A stretch of 64,000 nt of DNA from Roseovarius sp. MMSF_3281 (GCF_030733685.1 NZ_JASHIM010000003.1:62001-126000), one strand, 5' to 3'. Counted from the stretch's first letter, positions 36,702-46,371 are shown. Numbers and translations are program-made. Notes: generated by a model from the letters alone, not told the origin.

Positions 36702-37298
36702 TTACCCCGGTGCCGCCTTCGTACTTGCCGACCGCAAGGCTTCGGCCAGATCCAGCATCAAGCGCCGCCCTTCCGCCCCGGACAAACCACCATCCGTTCG
36801 CCCGTAAAGCGCCAGGCCAACGATATGGCCATTGACCTCCATCGCACCGCGCCAATAACGTGGGTCGCCTTCCGGAAGCCGTGTCTCACCGCCATTGGAC
36901 ACGCGCACAAGCGCGATACCGTCGCCATCCTCGGCGTTGCTGACCTCCACCGGGGCCAAAGAGGCGGCCAATTCCGCCGCCGTGGGCTGTTCCGCGCCGA
37001 ACCGTTTCGGCAAAACCGAAACCGTCATCAGGGCAGGTTCCACCGGCACATAGCCTTCTCCGGTCAGGCTGCCGCAGGTTGCCAAGGGCACGACCGTTGC
37101 CGACGGCCCCCGCGTCACATGCGCGGCATCCACGCAATAACCATCCGGCGCGCGAACCACGACCGCGCCCCGAAAAAGCGGCAACTCACGAACCGCCTTT
37201 GCCTTGCCGCCGCCCGGGCCCGAAAGCCCGAAAGCACCGACATCCCCCATGCAGGCGGACAGGAAAAGCATGGCACTCAGGCTGACCGCCATGCGCAT
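36702..37298 (-). CDS. Putative lipoprotein of unknown function
   Basis: Start set at the ATG at 37298, giving MRMAVSLSAMLFLSACMGD: a short signal with lipobox LSA|C, so the mature protein would be lipid-anchored. A start at 37331 would overlap ilvD. 198 residues; the rest is beta-rich with two Cys (GYCVDAA, LATCGSL) that could form a disulfide in the periplasm, and a C-terminal helix. I recognise no family. It follows ilvD closely on the same strand and may be cotranscribed with it. Confidence 0.7.
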   Translation of the reverse strand: MRMAVSLSAMLFLSACMGDVGAFGLSGPGGGKAKAVRELPLFRGAVVVRAPDGYCVDAAHVTRGPSATVVPLATCGSLTGEGYVPVEPALMTVSVLPKRFGAEQPTAAELAASLAPVEVSNAEDGDGIALVRVSNGGETRLPEGDPRYWRGAMEVNGHIVGLALYGRTDGGLSGAEGRRLMLDLAEALRSASTKAAPG

Positions 37299-37311
37299 CC
37301 GCCCTGGCCTG

Positions 37312-39069
37312 TCAGAGGTCCATATAGACATGACGCTCGGCCTTGCCGCCCGGATGGGTCACCGCGCCCTTGTAGGTCTCGCCCACCAGCTTGGCATACT
37401 TGTAAAGCGCGCCGCTGGCATAGATGGTTTCCTTCGGCCCGGCCCAATCCTTCTTGCGCTCGGCCAGCTCCTCGTCGGAAAGGTCCACGCTCAACTCGCC
37501 CGAAACCGCGTCGATGGTGATCGTATCACCGTTGCGCAACAGGGCGATCGGGCCACAATGCGCCGCTTCCGGCCCCACGTGCCCCACGCAGAAACCCCGC
37601 GTCGCGCCCGAGAAACGGCCATCGGTGATCAGGGCCACTTTCTTGCCCATGCCCTGGCCCGAAAGCGCCGCGGTGGTGGCCAGCATCTCGCGCATCCCCG
37701 GCCCACCGGCGGGGCCTTCGTTGCGGATGACGATCACCTCGCCTTCTTCGTATTCACGCGCCTTCACGGCGGCAAAGGCCTCTTCCTCGCATTCGAACAC
37801 GCGCGCCGGCCCGGTGAACCGCTGGTGCTGCGTCGGGATGCCCGCGACCTTCACGATGGCCCCATCGGGGGCAAGGTTGCCCTTCAGGCCGACAACACCG
37901 CCGGTCTTGGTCAGGGGCTGGTCGATAGGATAAATCACCTTGCCGTCGGCCTCGCGGTCGATGCGGTCCAACTCCTCGCCAATGCTGCGGCCCGAGGCCG
38001 TGACGCAATCCTCGTGGATCAGGCCCGCCTTGCGCAACTCCTTCATCACCACCGGGATACCGCCCGCCTCGTAGAGATCCTTGGCCACATATGTGCCACC
38101 GGGCTTGAGGTCGACGAAATAAGGCGTGTCGCGGAAAATCTCGCAGACATCATCAAGGAAAAACTCGATCCCCGCCTCATGCGCAATCGCCGGAAGGTGA
38201 AGCCCGGCATTGGTCGACCCGCCGGTGCAGGCCACGACGCGCGCGGCATTCTCAAGGCTCTTGCGGGTCACCACGTCACGCGCCCGGACATTGCTTGCCA
38301 ACAGGTCCATGACCGCCCGACCCGAGGCCTCGCCATACTGGTCGCGGCTTTCATAGGGGGCGGGCATGCCGCTGGAATTCATCAGGGCAAGGCCAATCGC
38401 CTCGCTGACGCAAGCCATGGTATTGGCGGTGAACTGCCCGCCACAGGCCCCGGCCGACGGGCAGGCCACGCGCTCAAGTACATCCAGCGCCTTGTCCGAC
38501 ATCTCGCCGTTCTGGTGGCGGCCCACGGCCTCGAACATATCCTGCACCGTCAGGTCACGGGTGCGGAAATCCTCGGGGATATCGTCGATCTGCGGGGCCT
38601 TGCCGGGCAGGATCGAACCACCGTAGACAAAAACCGACGGCACGTTCAGGCGCACCATGGCCATCATCATGCCCGGCAGGGACTTGTCGCAACCCGCCAG
38701 ACCGACAAGCGCGTCATAGCAATGGCCGCGCATGGTCAGTTCCACGGTATCGGCAATCGCCTCGCGGCTGGCAAGGCTCGAACGCATCCCCTCGTGGCCC
38801 ATGGCGATCCCGTCGGTCACGGTGATCGTGGTGAATTCACGGGGCGAACCATGCGCCTCTTTCACGCCGCCCTTGACCGCCTGCGCCTGACGGCTCAGGG
38901 CGATGTTGCAGGGCGCCGCCTCGTTCCAGCAGGTCGCGACCCCGACCAAGGGCTGGTGAATCTCATCCTCGGTCATGCCCATGGCATAGTAATAGGACCG
39001 GTGCGGCGCGCGCGCCGGGCCTTCGGTCACATAACGGCTGGGTAGCTTGGATTTGTCGAATTTGGTCAT
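37312..39069 (-). CDS. ilvD: Dihydroxy-acid dehydratase
   Basis: Start at the ATG at 39069 ([33 protein letters not shown]). 585 residues of the IlvD/Edd family: Fe-S ligand cysteines in [30 protein letters not shown] and [14 protein letters not shown], and the conserved [10 protein letters not shown] block. It dehydrates dihydroxy acids to 2-oxo acids in valine, leucine and isoleucine synthesis. Divergent from the CPBP protease gene. Confidence 0.97.
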   Translation of the reverse strand: MTKFDKSKLPSRYVTEGPARAPHRSYYYAMGMTEDEIHQPLVGVATCWNEAAPCNIALSRQAQAVKGGVKEAHGSPREFTTITVTDGIAMGHEGMRSSLASREAIADTVELTMRGHCYDALVGLAGCDKSLPGMMMAMVRLNVPSVFVYGGSILPGKAPQIDDIPEDFRTRDLTVQDMFEAVGRHQNGEMSDKALDVLERVACPSAGACGGQFTANTMACVSEAIGLALMNSSGMPAPYESRDQYGEASGRAVMDLLASNVRARDVVTRKSLENAARVVACTGGSTNAGLHLPAIAHEAGIEFFLDDVCEIFRDTPYFVDLKPGGTYVAKDLYEAGGIPVVMKELRKAGLIHEDCVTASGRSIGEELDRIDREADGKVIYPIDQPLTKTGGVVGLKGNLAPDGAIVKVAGIPTQHQRFTGPARVFECEEEAFAAVKAREYEEGEVIVIRNEGPAGGPGMREMLATTAALSGQGMGKKVALITDGRFSGATRGFCVGHVGPEAAHCGPIALLRNGDTITIDAVSGELSVDLSDEELAERKKDWAGPKETIYASGALYKYAKLVGETYKGAVTHPGGKAERHVYMDL

Positions 39070-39078
39070 GATGGGCCT

Positions 39079-39098
39079 CCCCGAAAATATTCCCCCTT
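39079..39098. repeat. Copy of the AAATAYTCCC intergenic element
   Basis: CCCCGAAAATATTCCCCCTT lies just upstream of the ilvD start; it is related to 29618-29635 and 52555-52573. Confidence 0.4.
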
Positions 39099-39212
39099 GG
39101 AATAGGCGAGCGGCGGGGCGGACACAAGACACGCCCGCCCCAAGGCTCGGGATTTTCGCGCATCACACAGGTTCGGATTGCACGACCGCCGCCACCCCCC
39201 TAGCTATGAGGC

Positions 39213-40103
39213 ATGAGATACGACGCCCATGAACGCCTTGTGGCCCCGGCACGGGCCAGCAACCAACCGCTATTGCTACTGGCAGGACTGGTCCTGATGG
39301 TGCTGATATTCATGGCGCTCAATCTGGGCTATTCCATCCTGCACAGCGCCCTTATCGGCCCCGAAGCCTGGGGGGTTCTGGCGGCGGAACTGGCCACCGG
39401 GGGCACGCCCCGCGCCGTGTTGATCAACCTGTTCCTGTTTATCTTCCTGATCGTGGCCCTCGCCGCCGCGCTGCGCGCGCTGCACAACCGGGGCCTGCTG
39501 TCGGTCATTGGCCCCCTGCCGCTGGCCATTCAACAGTTCCGGCAAGTGGGCCTTGCCGTTCTGGCGCTTTTTGCCGTGGTCAGCCTGCTTTTGCCCGCCG
39601 GCGAGGCCATGCAACCCGCTCCCAATCTCGCGCCCGGCACATGGATCATGCTCCTGCCCTTGGCGCTGCTGGCACTGCTCATCCAAACCGGGGCCGAAGA
39701 ACTGGTCTTTCGCGGCTACCTTCAATCGCAATTGGCCGCGCGGTTTTCACACCCCCTTGTCTGGCTGGCCCTGCCCGCGCTGTGTTTTGCCGTGCTGCAC
39801 TACGATCCCGCCACGCACGGCCAGAATACATGGCTGGTGGTGGGCTGGGCCGCGCTTTTCGGCCTCGCCGCCGCCGACCTGACGGCGCGCGCAGGCACCC
39901 TTGGCCCGGCCATCGCCCTGCACATGGTCAACAACCTCAGCGCCATCGTCCTCGTCGCGCCCGAAGGCAATTTCGATGGCCTCGCGCTTTATACCTATCC
40001 GTTCTCGCTGGATGATGCGGCGGCCATCTGGGCCTGGGCCCCGGTTGATATCATGGTGCTCTTTTGCGGCTGGCTCATCGCGCGCATTGCCTTGCGTCGC
40101 TGA
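39213..40103 (+). CDS. CPBP family intramembrane metalloprotease
   Basis: 296 residues, about seven or eight membrane segments. The abortive-infection/CAAX-protease motifs are present: EELVFRGYLQSQL (motif 1, about residues 167-179), FAVLHYDP (motif 2) and HMVNNL (motif 3). Such glutamate-type metalloproteases include prenyl-protein proteases and bacteriocin-immunity proteins; the bacterial substrate is generally unknown. It is divergent from ilvD and stands 60 bp before accD. Confidence 0.9.
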   Translation: MRYDAHERLVAPARASNQPLLLLAGLVLMVLIFMALNLGYSILHSALIGPEAWGVLAAELATGGTPRAVLINLFLFIFLIVALAAALRALHNRGLLSVIGPLPLAIQQFRQVGLAVLALFAVVSLLLPAGEAMQPAPNLAPGTWIMLLPLALLALLIQTGAEELVFRGYLQSQLAARFSHPLVWLALPALCFAVLHYDPATHGQNTWLVVGWAALFGLAAADLTARAGTLGPAIALHMVNNLSAIVLVAPEGNFDGLALYTYPFSLDDAAAIWAWAPVDIMVLFCGWLIARIALRR

Positions 40104-40163
40104 TTGCAATTCCCCTCGCGTCACCTTATCTCGGGGCGTGCAACAAACAGGGACCGAAGCGGT

Positions 40164-41108
40164 ATGAACTGGATCACCAACTACGTGCGCCCACGCATCA
40201 ACTCGATCTTCTCGCGCCGCGAGATGCCCGAGAACCTTTGGTCCAAATGCGATGACTGCGGCACCATGCTGTTTCACCGCGAACTCAGCCAGAACTTGAA
40301 CGTCTGCACCAATTGCGGCCACCACATGGCGATCACGCCACGGGACCGTTTCAAAGCGCTCTTCGATGGCGGCATCTTTTCCGAGATCACCGTCCCCGCC
40401 CCCACACCGGACCCCCTGCACTTCCGCGATCAGAAAAAATACCCCGACCGCATGAAAGCCGCGCAACGATCCACCGGCGAGAAAGAGGCGATGCTCGTCG
40501 CCACCGGCGAGATCGGCCGCACCCCCATCGTTGCCGCGGCACAGGATTTCTCGTTCATGGGCGGCTCCATGGGCATGTACGTGGGCAACGCCATCATCGC
40601 CGCCGCCCAAGAGGCGGTGAAACTCAAACGCCCGCTGGTCCTGTTTTCCGCCGCCGGCGGCGCACGCATGCAGGAAGGCATCCTAAGCCTCATGCAAATG
40701 CCCCGCACCACCGTCGCCATCCAGATGCTCAAGGAAGCGGGCCTTCCCTATATCGTCGTGTTGACGCACCCCACCACCGGCGGGGTTACGGCCTCCTACG
40801 CCATGCTGGGCGATGTGCATATATCCGAGCCCAACGCCCTGATCTGTTTTGCCGGTCCCCGCGTGATCGAACAGACGATCCGCGAAAAGCTGCCCGAAGG
40901 CTTCCAGCGGGCCGAATACCTGCTGGATCACGGCATGCTCGACCGGGTGACACCGCGCACCAAGATGCGCGAGGAACTGATCACCATCACCCGTATGCTG
41001 ATGGGCCTGCCGCCTGCCGTGCGCGGTGACCTGCCGGGCCCCGACCCGTCGGAAAGTGACACCACGTCCCAAGATGACACCCCGGCCGAAACCGACAAAG
41101 CGGAATGA
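40164..41108 (+). CDS. accD: Acetyl-CoA carboxylase carboxyltransferase beta subunit
   Basis: Start at the ATG at 40164 (MNWITNYVRPRINSIF), the family N-terminus. 314 residues with the four-Cys zinc ribbon (CDDCGTML...CTNCGHHM) and the crotonase-like core (GGSMGMYVGNAI, FSAAGGARMQEG, THPTTGGVTASYAMLGD). With AccA it transfers the carboxyl group to acetyl-CoA in fatty-acid synthesis. The C-terminus has a low-complexity acidic tail. The folC gene overlaps its stop by 4 bp. Confidence 0.97.
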   Translation: MNWITNYVRPRINSIFSRREMPENLWSKCDDCGTMLFHRELSQNLNVCTNCGHHMAITPRDRFKALFDGGIFSEITVPAPTPDPLHFRDQKKYPDRMKAAQRSTGEKEAMLVATGEIGRTPIVAAAQDFSFMGGSMGMYVGNAIIAAAQEAVKLKRPLVLFSAAGGARMQEGILSLMQMPRTTVAIQMLKEAGLPYIVVLTHPTTGGVTASYAMLGDVHISEPNALICFAGPRVIEQTIREKLPEGFQRAEYLLDHGMLDRVTPRTKMREELITITRMLMGLPPAVRGDLPGPDPSESDTTSQDDTPAETDKAE

Positions 41109-42379
41109 GCGGCCCCACATCGGACATCATCCTTGACCGGATGATGTCGCTTCACCCGAAAATCATCGACCTCACCTTGGATCGCGTCTGGCGCCTGCTT
41201 GAGGCCCTGGGCAACCCGCAGGATTCCCTGCCACCGGTGATCCACCTTGCCGGAACCAACGGCAAAGGCAGCACACAGGCGATGATCCGCGCCGGGCTTG
41301 AGGCCGCGGGCAAAAGCGTCCACGCCTATACATCGCCGCATCTGGCGCGCTTCCACGAACGTATCCGGCTGGCCGGTGCGTTGATCTCGGAACCCGACCT
41401 GACGGCGGTGCTCGATGAATGCTATGCCGCCAACAACGGCGAAAACATCACCTATTTCGAAATAACCACCTGCGCCGCGCTTCTGGCGATGAGCCGGGTC
41501 AAGGCCGATTACACCCTGCTCGAAGTGGGCCTTGGCGGCAGGCTTGACGCCACCAACGTCATCGCCGAACCGGCGCTCAGCATCATCACGCCCATTTCCA
41601 TCGACCACGAACAGTTCTTGGGCAACACGCTGTCCAAGATCGCGGGCGAAAAGGCCGGGATCATCAAGCGCGGCGTACCCTGCATTGTCGGCCCGCAAGA
41701 GGACGAAGCGCTAGAGGTGATCGAAGACATCGCCCGCCGCCTCGGTGCCCCGCTGTTCGCGCATGGCCAGCACTGGCACGTCACCCGCGAAAACGACCGG
41801 CTGATCTATCAGGATGAAACCGGGCTACGTGACCTGCCGCTGCCCAACCTGCCCGGAGACCACCAGGTTCAGAACGCCGGGGCCGCAATCGCCGCCCTGC
41901 GTTATCTTGAAATGGGCGACGCCGCGCTTGAAGGGGCCGTGACCGCCGCCCAATGGCCCGCCCGGATGCAGCGCCTCAAGACCGGCCCCTTGGTCAAGGC
42001 CGCACCACGGGCCGAACTGTGGCTCGACGGCGGCCACAACGCCGCCGCAGGGCAGGCGCTTGGCCGCCTTCTGGCCTCGCTGCCCGACCGCCCCACGCAC
42101 CTGATCTGCGGGATGCTCAACACCAAGGACATCTCGGGCTACCTCGCCCCGCTTGCCCAACAGGCCGACAGCCTCACGGCAATCTCCATCCCCGACGAGG
42201 CCAATACCCTGCCAGCCGAGGAAACCGCCCAAGCCGCGCGCGCCCTGGGCCTGCCCGCGCAGTGCGCCGACGATGCCCTCTCCGCCATCACCCGGATCAC
42301 CGCCCAAACACCCGGTGCACGGGTGCTGATTTGCGGCTCGCTCTATCTTGCCGGGGCGATCCTTCGGGAAAACGGCTAA
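41105..42379 (+). CDS. folC: Bifunctional folylpolyglutamate / dihydrofolate synthase
   Basis: 424 residues, Mur-ligase-like. P-loop GTNGKGST (about residues 48-55), the LEVGLGGRLDATN block and the C-terminal LDGGHNAAAG motif are in order. It attaches glutamate to dihydropteroate and folates. Translationally coupled to accD (ATGA), the common accD-folC pair of proteobacteria. Confidence 0.96.
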   Translation: MSGPTSDIILDRMMSLHPKIIDLTLDRVWRLLEALGNPQDSLPPVIHLAGTNGKGSTQAMIRAGLEAAGKSVHAYTSPHLARFHERIRLAGALISEPDLTAVLDECYAANNGENITYFEITTCAALLAMSRVKADYTLLEVGLGGRLDATNVIAEPALSIITPISIDHEQFLGNTLSKIAGEKAGIIKRGVPCIVGPQEDEALEVIEDIARRLGAPLFAHGQHWHVTRENDRLIYQDETGLRDLPLPNLPGDHQVQNAGAAIAALRYLEMGDAALEGAVTAAQWPARMQRLKTGPLVKAAPRAELWLDGGHNAAAGQALGRLLASLPDRPTHLICGMLNTKDISGYLAPLAQQADSLTAISIPDEANTLPAEETAQAARALGLPAQCADDALSAITRITAQTPGARVLICGSLYLAGAILRENG

Positions 42380-42400
42380 AGACGCCTCCACCAACCCCTT

Positions 42401-42467
42401 GAAGTGATTCGAAAATCTCGGACGGCCTTGAAAAACAGGGGCAAAACGCGCTTTTCCGAATCACTTC
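42401..42467. repeat. Long-spaced inverted repeat with GANTC sites
   Basis: GAAGTGATTCG (42401-42411) and CGAATCACTTC (42457-42467) are perfect inverted copies 45 bp apart; each arm holds a GANTC (CcrM) site and is followed inward by an A-run. It is downstream of folC and upstream of the LysM gene. Confidence 0.7.
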
Positions 42468-42503
42468 ATATTGACGATTTCGCCAAAAATCGCCTATATC
42501 TGG

Positions 42504-42524
42504 AACAACTAACTATAAGTTGTT
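42504..42524. promoter_or_regulatory. Inverted repeat AACAACT-N7-AGTTGTT
   Basis: Arms at 42504-42510 and 42518-42524. It lies about 140 bp before the LysM gene start and contains ACTATAAG as a possible -10, so it may be an operator over that promoter. Confidence 0.5.
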
Positions 42525-42662
42525 GTCACATCGCGCAGTAAGCGGGTGTGTCTGGTGGGGGGCACCGCAACAGGACTGGCATCGCGAATCCATCGGGATG
42601 GATGCCAAGGGCGGACAAAGATCACCCCCGACACCCTGCCCATAGCCAAGGGCCCTGGTTGC

Positions 42663-43301
42663 ATGATCCGTATCGTTTTGATTTCCGTCGGCTTCATCAG
42701 CATCACGATCGCATTGATCATGATGCAACCCTCTGCGCCACGGCAGGCCGGTATGGCTGCCCCTGCCGCCCAACCCGATCCGGCAGTCACCCGGCAAAAG
42801 ACCGACATCCAAACCCTGCCACAGCCCAAGGTCGCCCCGGAACGCATTGCGCCCGAAAACCGGGACACCGCCGCGCGAACCGCGCAACAGCCCAGGGCGA
42901 CAGCCGAAACAAGCGCCTCATCGCCCCGCCCCTTGCCCGCGGGGGATACCAAGCTCGAAACCATGGTGGTTGACGCCCTGAAACAGGGCCAGTCCAAGGA
43001 TTACATCACCGCCCTGGTCGTGGACGCCGCCGAGAAGGGCAAGGTCGAGGTCCCCGAAAGCCTGATCACGCAGGATGGGCGGGTCGATACCTCGGCGCTT
43101 CTGGCCAACCTCTCGCAACCTGTCCAGCCCCGGCATGAGCTGCACACCGTGTCACCGGGCGATACGCTGGCCTCGATTTCCTACCGCTACTACGGTCGCA
43201 CACACCACGGTTCCGAGATCCTGGCCGCCAACGCCGAAACCTTGCCCTCCGAGGCACATCTCACCATCGGCCAAGAGATCATGATCCCAAGGCTTCAATA
43301 G
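42663..43301 (+). CDS. Membrane-anchored LysM-domain protein
   Basis: Start at the ATG at 42663, giving MIRIVLISVGFISITIALIMM, a single N-terminal membrane anchor; the frame to 42546 would hide it. 212 residues: a Pro/Ala/Gln-rich linker (to about 95), a helical stretch (LETMVVDALKQGQSKDYITALVVDAA), and a C-terminal LysM domain (HTVSPGDTLASISYRYYG...NAETLPSEAHLTIGQEIMIP), which binds peptidoglycan. Probably a periplasmic wall-binding protein, perhaps in division or envelope assembly. Confidence 0.85.
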   Translation: MIRIVLISVGFISITIALIMMQPSAPRQAGMAAPAAQPDPAVTRQKTDIQTLPQPKVAPERIAPENRDTAARTAQQPRATAETSASSPRPLPAGDTKLETMVVDALKQGQSKDYITALVVDAAEKGKVEVPESLITQDGRVDTSALLANLSQPVQPRHELHTVSPGDTLASISYRYYGRTHHGSEILAANAETLPSEAHLTIGQEIMIPRLQ

Positions 43302-43331
43302 ATATACAGTCAACATGGCAGGAGTGAATGA

Positions 43332-43355
43332 GGGGCCGGTTCAACGGCCCCCTTT
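43332..43355 (+). terminator. Terminator of the LysM gene
   Basis: GGGGCCG (43332-43338), loop GTTCAA, CGGCCCC (43345-43351), then CTTTCATTT, 30 bp past the stop. Confidence 0.75.
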
Positions 43356-43364
43356 CATTTCCAA

Positions 43365-43456
43365 GGGGGGCAAAAACGCCCCCCAACCGGATCGCATCGA
43401 AGGCAGGCAGCCAAGCGGTTTCGAAACCGCTTGCGCCAAGGATTTTCAAAATCCTT
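43365..43456. repeat. Cluster of three perfect palindromes
   Basis: GGGGGGC / GCCCCCC (43365-43371, 43378-43384), AAGCGGTTTCGAAACCGCTT (43413-43432, a perfect 20-bp palindrome) and AAGGATTTT-C-AAAATCCTT (43438-43456) follow each other in the gap between the LysM gene and atpF. They look like a composite intergenic repeat; no coding capacity is evident in 43302-43640. Confidence 0.65.
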
Positions 43457-43580
43457 ACCCGCGCGACGCATCGAACACGTTTACCAAACGCTTTCTGCTC
43501 AATGACACCGCCCCTGTGCATGCCACAGGCACGAACGCCATGCACCGGGGCACATGACGCCATCCCTCCTTGGCCACAGA

Positions 43581-43615
43581 AAAAAGGCCCGGATCATCGC
43601 ATGATCCGGGCCTTT
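43581..43615 (-). terminator. Rho-independent terminator of the F0 ATP synthase operon
   Basis: A 15-bp stem (43583-43597 with 43601-43615, AAAGGCCCGGATCAT arms) with a 3-nt loop. On the minus strand it is followed by a run of T, 26 bp past the atpF stop. Confidence 0.9.
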
Positions 43616-43640
43616 CCTATCCTGAAACGCTTGCGCCGCG

Positions 43641-44201
43641 TTAGTGCAACTTGGCGTCCACTTGGCTGATCGCGTCGTCAATCAGCTTGTTGCCCTCGGT
43701 CGCGGTCATCTGCTTGGCGACCACGTCCTTGGCGGCACCCACGGCAATGGCAACGGCCTTGTCGCGCACTTCCTTGACGGCATTGGCTTCAGCCGAGGCA
43801 ATCTGGTCTTCGGCGGCCTGAATACGGCGCGCGATCGACACTTTCAGATCTTCCTTGGCTTGTTCCGCCGCCTCGGCGGCCTCTTCCTTGGCGTGGGTGA
43901 CGATGCGGTCGGCCTGCTCCTGCACTTCCTTCTGCTTGCGCTCATAGCTGGCCAGCAGGGTCTGTGCTTCTTCACGCAGGGCGCGGGCTTCGTCCAACTC
44001 GGATTTGATGCCCTCGGCACGTTCGTCCAGTTTCTGACCCAGAAGGCCAGGCACCTTGAAGTAGAAGATGACGCCGACGAACACCAGGAAACCCAGCAGA
44101 ACAACAAAGTCGGTGTTGCCCAGCGAAAAGAAAGGGCCAGTGGCGGCAAGTGCGGGGCTGGCCATGGTCATGGCGGCCATGAATGCGATGTATCGTGCCA
44201 T
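43641..44201 (-). CDS. atpF: F0F1 ATP synthase subunit b
   Basis: 186 residues: a short leader, one membrane segment (FVVLLGFLVFVGVIFYFKVP, about residues 32-51), then a long charged helix (EARALREEAQTLLASYERKQKEVQEQ...) forming the peripheral stalk with subunit b'. Last gene of the F0 operon, 5 bp after atpF', followed by a strong terminator. The F1 genes are not in the window, as is usual in alphaproteobacteria. Confidence 0.95.
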   Translation of the reverse strand: MARYIAFMAAMTMASPALAATGPFFSLGNTDFVVLLGFLVFVGVIFYFKVPGLLGQKLDERAEGIKSELDEARALREEAQTLLASYERKQKEVQEQADRIVTHAKEEAAEAAEQAKEDLKVSIARRIQAAEDQIASAEANAVKEVRDKAVAIAVGAAKDVVAKQMTATEGNKLIDDAISQVDAKLH

Positions 44202-44206
44202 ATCGG

Positions 44207-44758
44207 TTACCCCTTCATCCGTGCGTTGATCGCCGCGGTGATGGATCTCGCGTCGGCCTTGCCACCCATGACACTGACCAGTTCCTTGGCGGTGTCCTTG
44301 GCAACATCCTTGACGCTTTCCATGGCATTGGCACGGATTTCGGCGATTTTCTCTTCGCCTTCCGCAGCCTTGGCCGCGATTTCGGCATCGGCCTTCGCGG
44401 TTGCATCGTCCAGTTCGGCTTTGATCTCTGCCTTGGTCTGGTTGACGATATCCTGCGCCTGCGCCCGGGCATCGGCCAAGGCCTTGTTATAGGCTTCCTC
44501 GGCCTCAACGGCTTTCGCCTTGAGATCCTCTGCGGCGGCCAGATCGTTGGTAATGGTCCCCTGACGCTCGGCCAGTACGGCGGCAATGCGCGGCAGCGCG
44601 ATGCGCGACAGGAAGAAGAAGATCACGACGAGCGTGACAATGAGCCAGAAAATCTGGTTGGGCCACCAGTCAAAGCAAAGCTGCGGCATGCCGACGGCAG
44701 AGCCGTCAACGACACAGGTGCTTGTGCTAGCGGTGCCCGCTGTTGTTTCGGTCGCCAT
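44207..44758 (-). CDS. atpF': F0F1 ATP synthase subunit b'
   Basis: 183 residues: hydrophilic N-terminus, membrane helix [21 protein letters not shown] (about 36-56) and a long Ala/Glu/Lys-rich stalk helix. It is the second, diverged b-type subunit found in photosynthetic and many alphaproteobacterial ATP synthases, which have a b/b' heterodimer. Located between atpE and atpF. Confidence 0.94.
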   Translation of the reverse strand: MATETTAGTASTSTCVVDGSAVGMPQLCFDWWPNQIFWLIVTLVVIFFFLSRIALPRIAAVLAERQGTITNDLAAAEDLKAKAVEAEEAYNKALADARAQAQDIVNQTKAEIKAELDDATAKADAEIAAKAAEGEEKIAEIRANAMESVKDVAKDTAKELVSVMGGKADARSITAAINARMKG

Positions 44759-44841
44759 CGCGTCCTCCGTCGGAACTGTGTCTCACTATCGGGCGGCCCG
44801 CTCTACAGGCCGCCCGCGCGTAAGGATAAGGTTCCGTAGGC

Positions 44842-45066
44842 TTAGACGGCGAACATCAGCAGCAGAGCAACGAGGAACGAGAAGATCCCCAGGGCTTCTG
44901 CGAAAGCGATGCCGATGAACAGGGTCGCGGTTTGACCGGCAGCCGCCGACGGGTTGCGCAGGGCGCCCGACAGGAAGTTGCCTGCCACGTTGCCCACACC
45001 GATGGCAGCAGCGCCAGAACCGATTGCAGCCAGACCAGCGCCGATATGTGCGAGTTCGCCTTCCAT
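44842..45066 (-). CDS. atpE: F0F1 ATP synthase subunit c
   Basis: 74 residues, two membrane helices forming a hairpin. The first has the Gly/Ala packing motif ([18 protein letters not shown]), the loop is RNPSA, and the second carries the ion-binding Glu57 in AFAEALGIF. No Gln/Ser sodium-ligand set is seen, so proton coupling is expected. It forms the rotor ring. Confidence 0.96.
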   Translation of the reverse strand: MEGELAHIGAGLAAIGSGAAAIGVGNVAGNFLSGALRNPSAAAGQTATLFIGIAFAEALGIFSFLVALLLMFAV

Positions 45067-45121
45067 GATGTATCTCCTTACGATTGGAAGTTAGTAATTC
45101 AGGTGTTGAGAGGGCCGGACC

Positions 45122-45877
45122 TTAGTGCGACGGATGCAGTGCATCCTTCAGGTACACACAGGTCAGAATGGTAAAGACATAGGCCTGGATGAAGGACACC
45201 AGCACCTCAAGGCCGTACATCGCGGTGATCGCCAGAACCGACACCGGGCTGACCACGGCAATCGCGGCAAAGCCCGCGAAAACCTTGATCACCGCGTGAC
45301 CGGCCATCAGGTTGCCCGCCAGACGAATGGAGTGGCTGACAGGGCGCACGAAGTAGGAAATGATTTCGATCACGGCCAGGATCGGGCGAAGCGCAAGCGG
45401 CGCGCTCGACACCCAGAAAAGGCCAAGGAACCCGGCGCCGTTCTTGACGAAGCCCACGACCGTCACCGTCACGAACACCAGCAGCGCCAACAGCACGGTC
45501 ACCGCGAAATGCGAGGTGGTGGTGAAGGACATCGGGATCAGGCCAAGGAAGTTGGCGAAAACGATGAACATGAACAGGGTCATGATATAGGGGAAAAAGC
45601 CCACGGCGTCCTTGCCGGCCACGTCTTCGACCATCTTGTAGATGAAGCCATAGGCCAGTTCACCCACCGATTGCATGCGCCCGGGGATGGTCGAACGTTT
45701 CGAAGTACCCAGAACCATGAGCAGGACAACCGCAACCACGGTCAGCGCCATCCAAAGCGTCACGTTGGTGATCGTGAACAGGCCCACCGGGCCGTCGCCA
45801 AACAAGGGCTTCACGATGAACTGATCCATCGGGTGGAATACCAGACCGCCTTCTTCGCCCTGCGCTTCAGTCGCCAT
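45122..45877 (-). CDS. atpB: F0F1 ATP synthase subunit a
   Basis: Start at the ATG at 45877 ([22 protein letters not shown]); the longer frame to 45988 lies in the atpI coding region. 251 residues, five or six membrane helices, with the essential Arg in [18 protein letters not shown] that faces the c ring. Start overlaps the atpI end by 11 bp. Confidence 0.96.
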   Translation of the reverse strand: MATEAQGEEGGLVFHPMDQFIVKPLFGDGPVGLFTITNVTLWMALTVVAVVLLMVLGTSKRSTIPGRMQSVGELAYGFIYKMVEDVAGKDAVGFFPYIMTLFMFIVFANFLGLIPMSFTTTSHFAVTVLLALLVFVTVTVVGFVKNGAGFLGLFWVSSAPLALRPILAVIEIISYFVRPVSHSIRLAGNLMAGHAVIKVFAGFAAIAVVSPVSVLAITAMYGLEVLVSFIQAYVFTILTCVYLKDALHPSH

Positions 45878-46256
45878 CTTTCGTCCTCTCCTCGTCGCCC
45901 GTATCGGGCGCTGTAGTGTCGCCCGCGTCGGGCGCTGTATCGTCCCCGGCCGCTTCGGCCATATTTGCCTTCTGCATCTCGGCGGCACTGCGCATCATCG
46001 TCTGCACACCGGCCGCGAGGCCCAGAAATGTAAACAGCACCAGGAAAATCGGGATCGTCCCGAACAGGCTGTCCAGCCCGTACCCGATGCCAAAGCCGAT
46101 CATCAGACCGGTCACAAGTTCGATCACCATCCGCCAGGCTTGCTGCGCCTGGCTATAGTGCTCTTCCTGGTGGGCTTTCGGCGGCTCCTTGTGCCTGAGC
46201 TTCGCGATCCTGCTCTCAAGCTCCTCAAGGCGCTTGCGCTGGTCCGGATCGCTCAC
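45867..46256 (-). CDS. atpI: ATP synthase assembly protein AtpI
   Basis: GTG start at 46256 chosen for the GGAGGGG ribosome-binding site upstream and the family N-terminus ([20 protein letters not shown]). 129 residues: N-terminal coiled helix, two membrane segments ([17 protein letters not shown] and [17 protein letters not shown]), and an acidic Asp/Ala/Thr-rich tail. AtpI helps c-ring assembly. First gene of the F0 operon. Confidence 0.9.
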   Translation of the reverse strand: MSDPDQRKRLEELESRIAKLRHKEPPKAHQEEHYSQAQQAWRMVIELVTGLMIGFGIGYGLDSLFGTIPIFLVLFTFLGLAAGVQTMMRSAAEMQKANMAEAAGDDTAPDAGDTTAPDTGDEERTKDGD

Positions 46257-46349
46257 CTTTCGCCCCTCCAAAACGGTTGGCCATGTGCTATGCCGCAGCG
46301 CGCCCCGAGTCAAGCACGCCCGCCGCCGGAGAGCGACGCACTCAAGGTA

Positions 46350-46371
46350 TTGAAATTACTTCATATTTCAA
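46350..46371. promoter_or_regulatory. Inverted repeat TTGAAAT-N8-ATTTCAA upstream of atpI
   Basis: Perfect 7-bp arms at 46350-46356 and 46365-46371, about 95 bp upstream of the atpI start, in an A+T-rich patch that probably holds the F0 operon promoter. Confidence 0.45.

Noticed and set aside
37204..39045. Long plus-strand open frame opposite ilvD
   Set aside because: Antisense shadow of a clear IlvD; composition His/Arg/Gly-rich without any family motif. High GC makes such frames common here.
39213..40103. Abortive-infection defence gene
   Set aside because: CPBP proteins are sometimes labelled abortive infection, but this one sits among core genes with host-like composition; no defence context.
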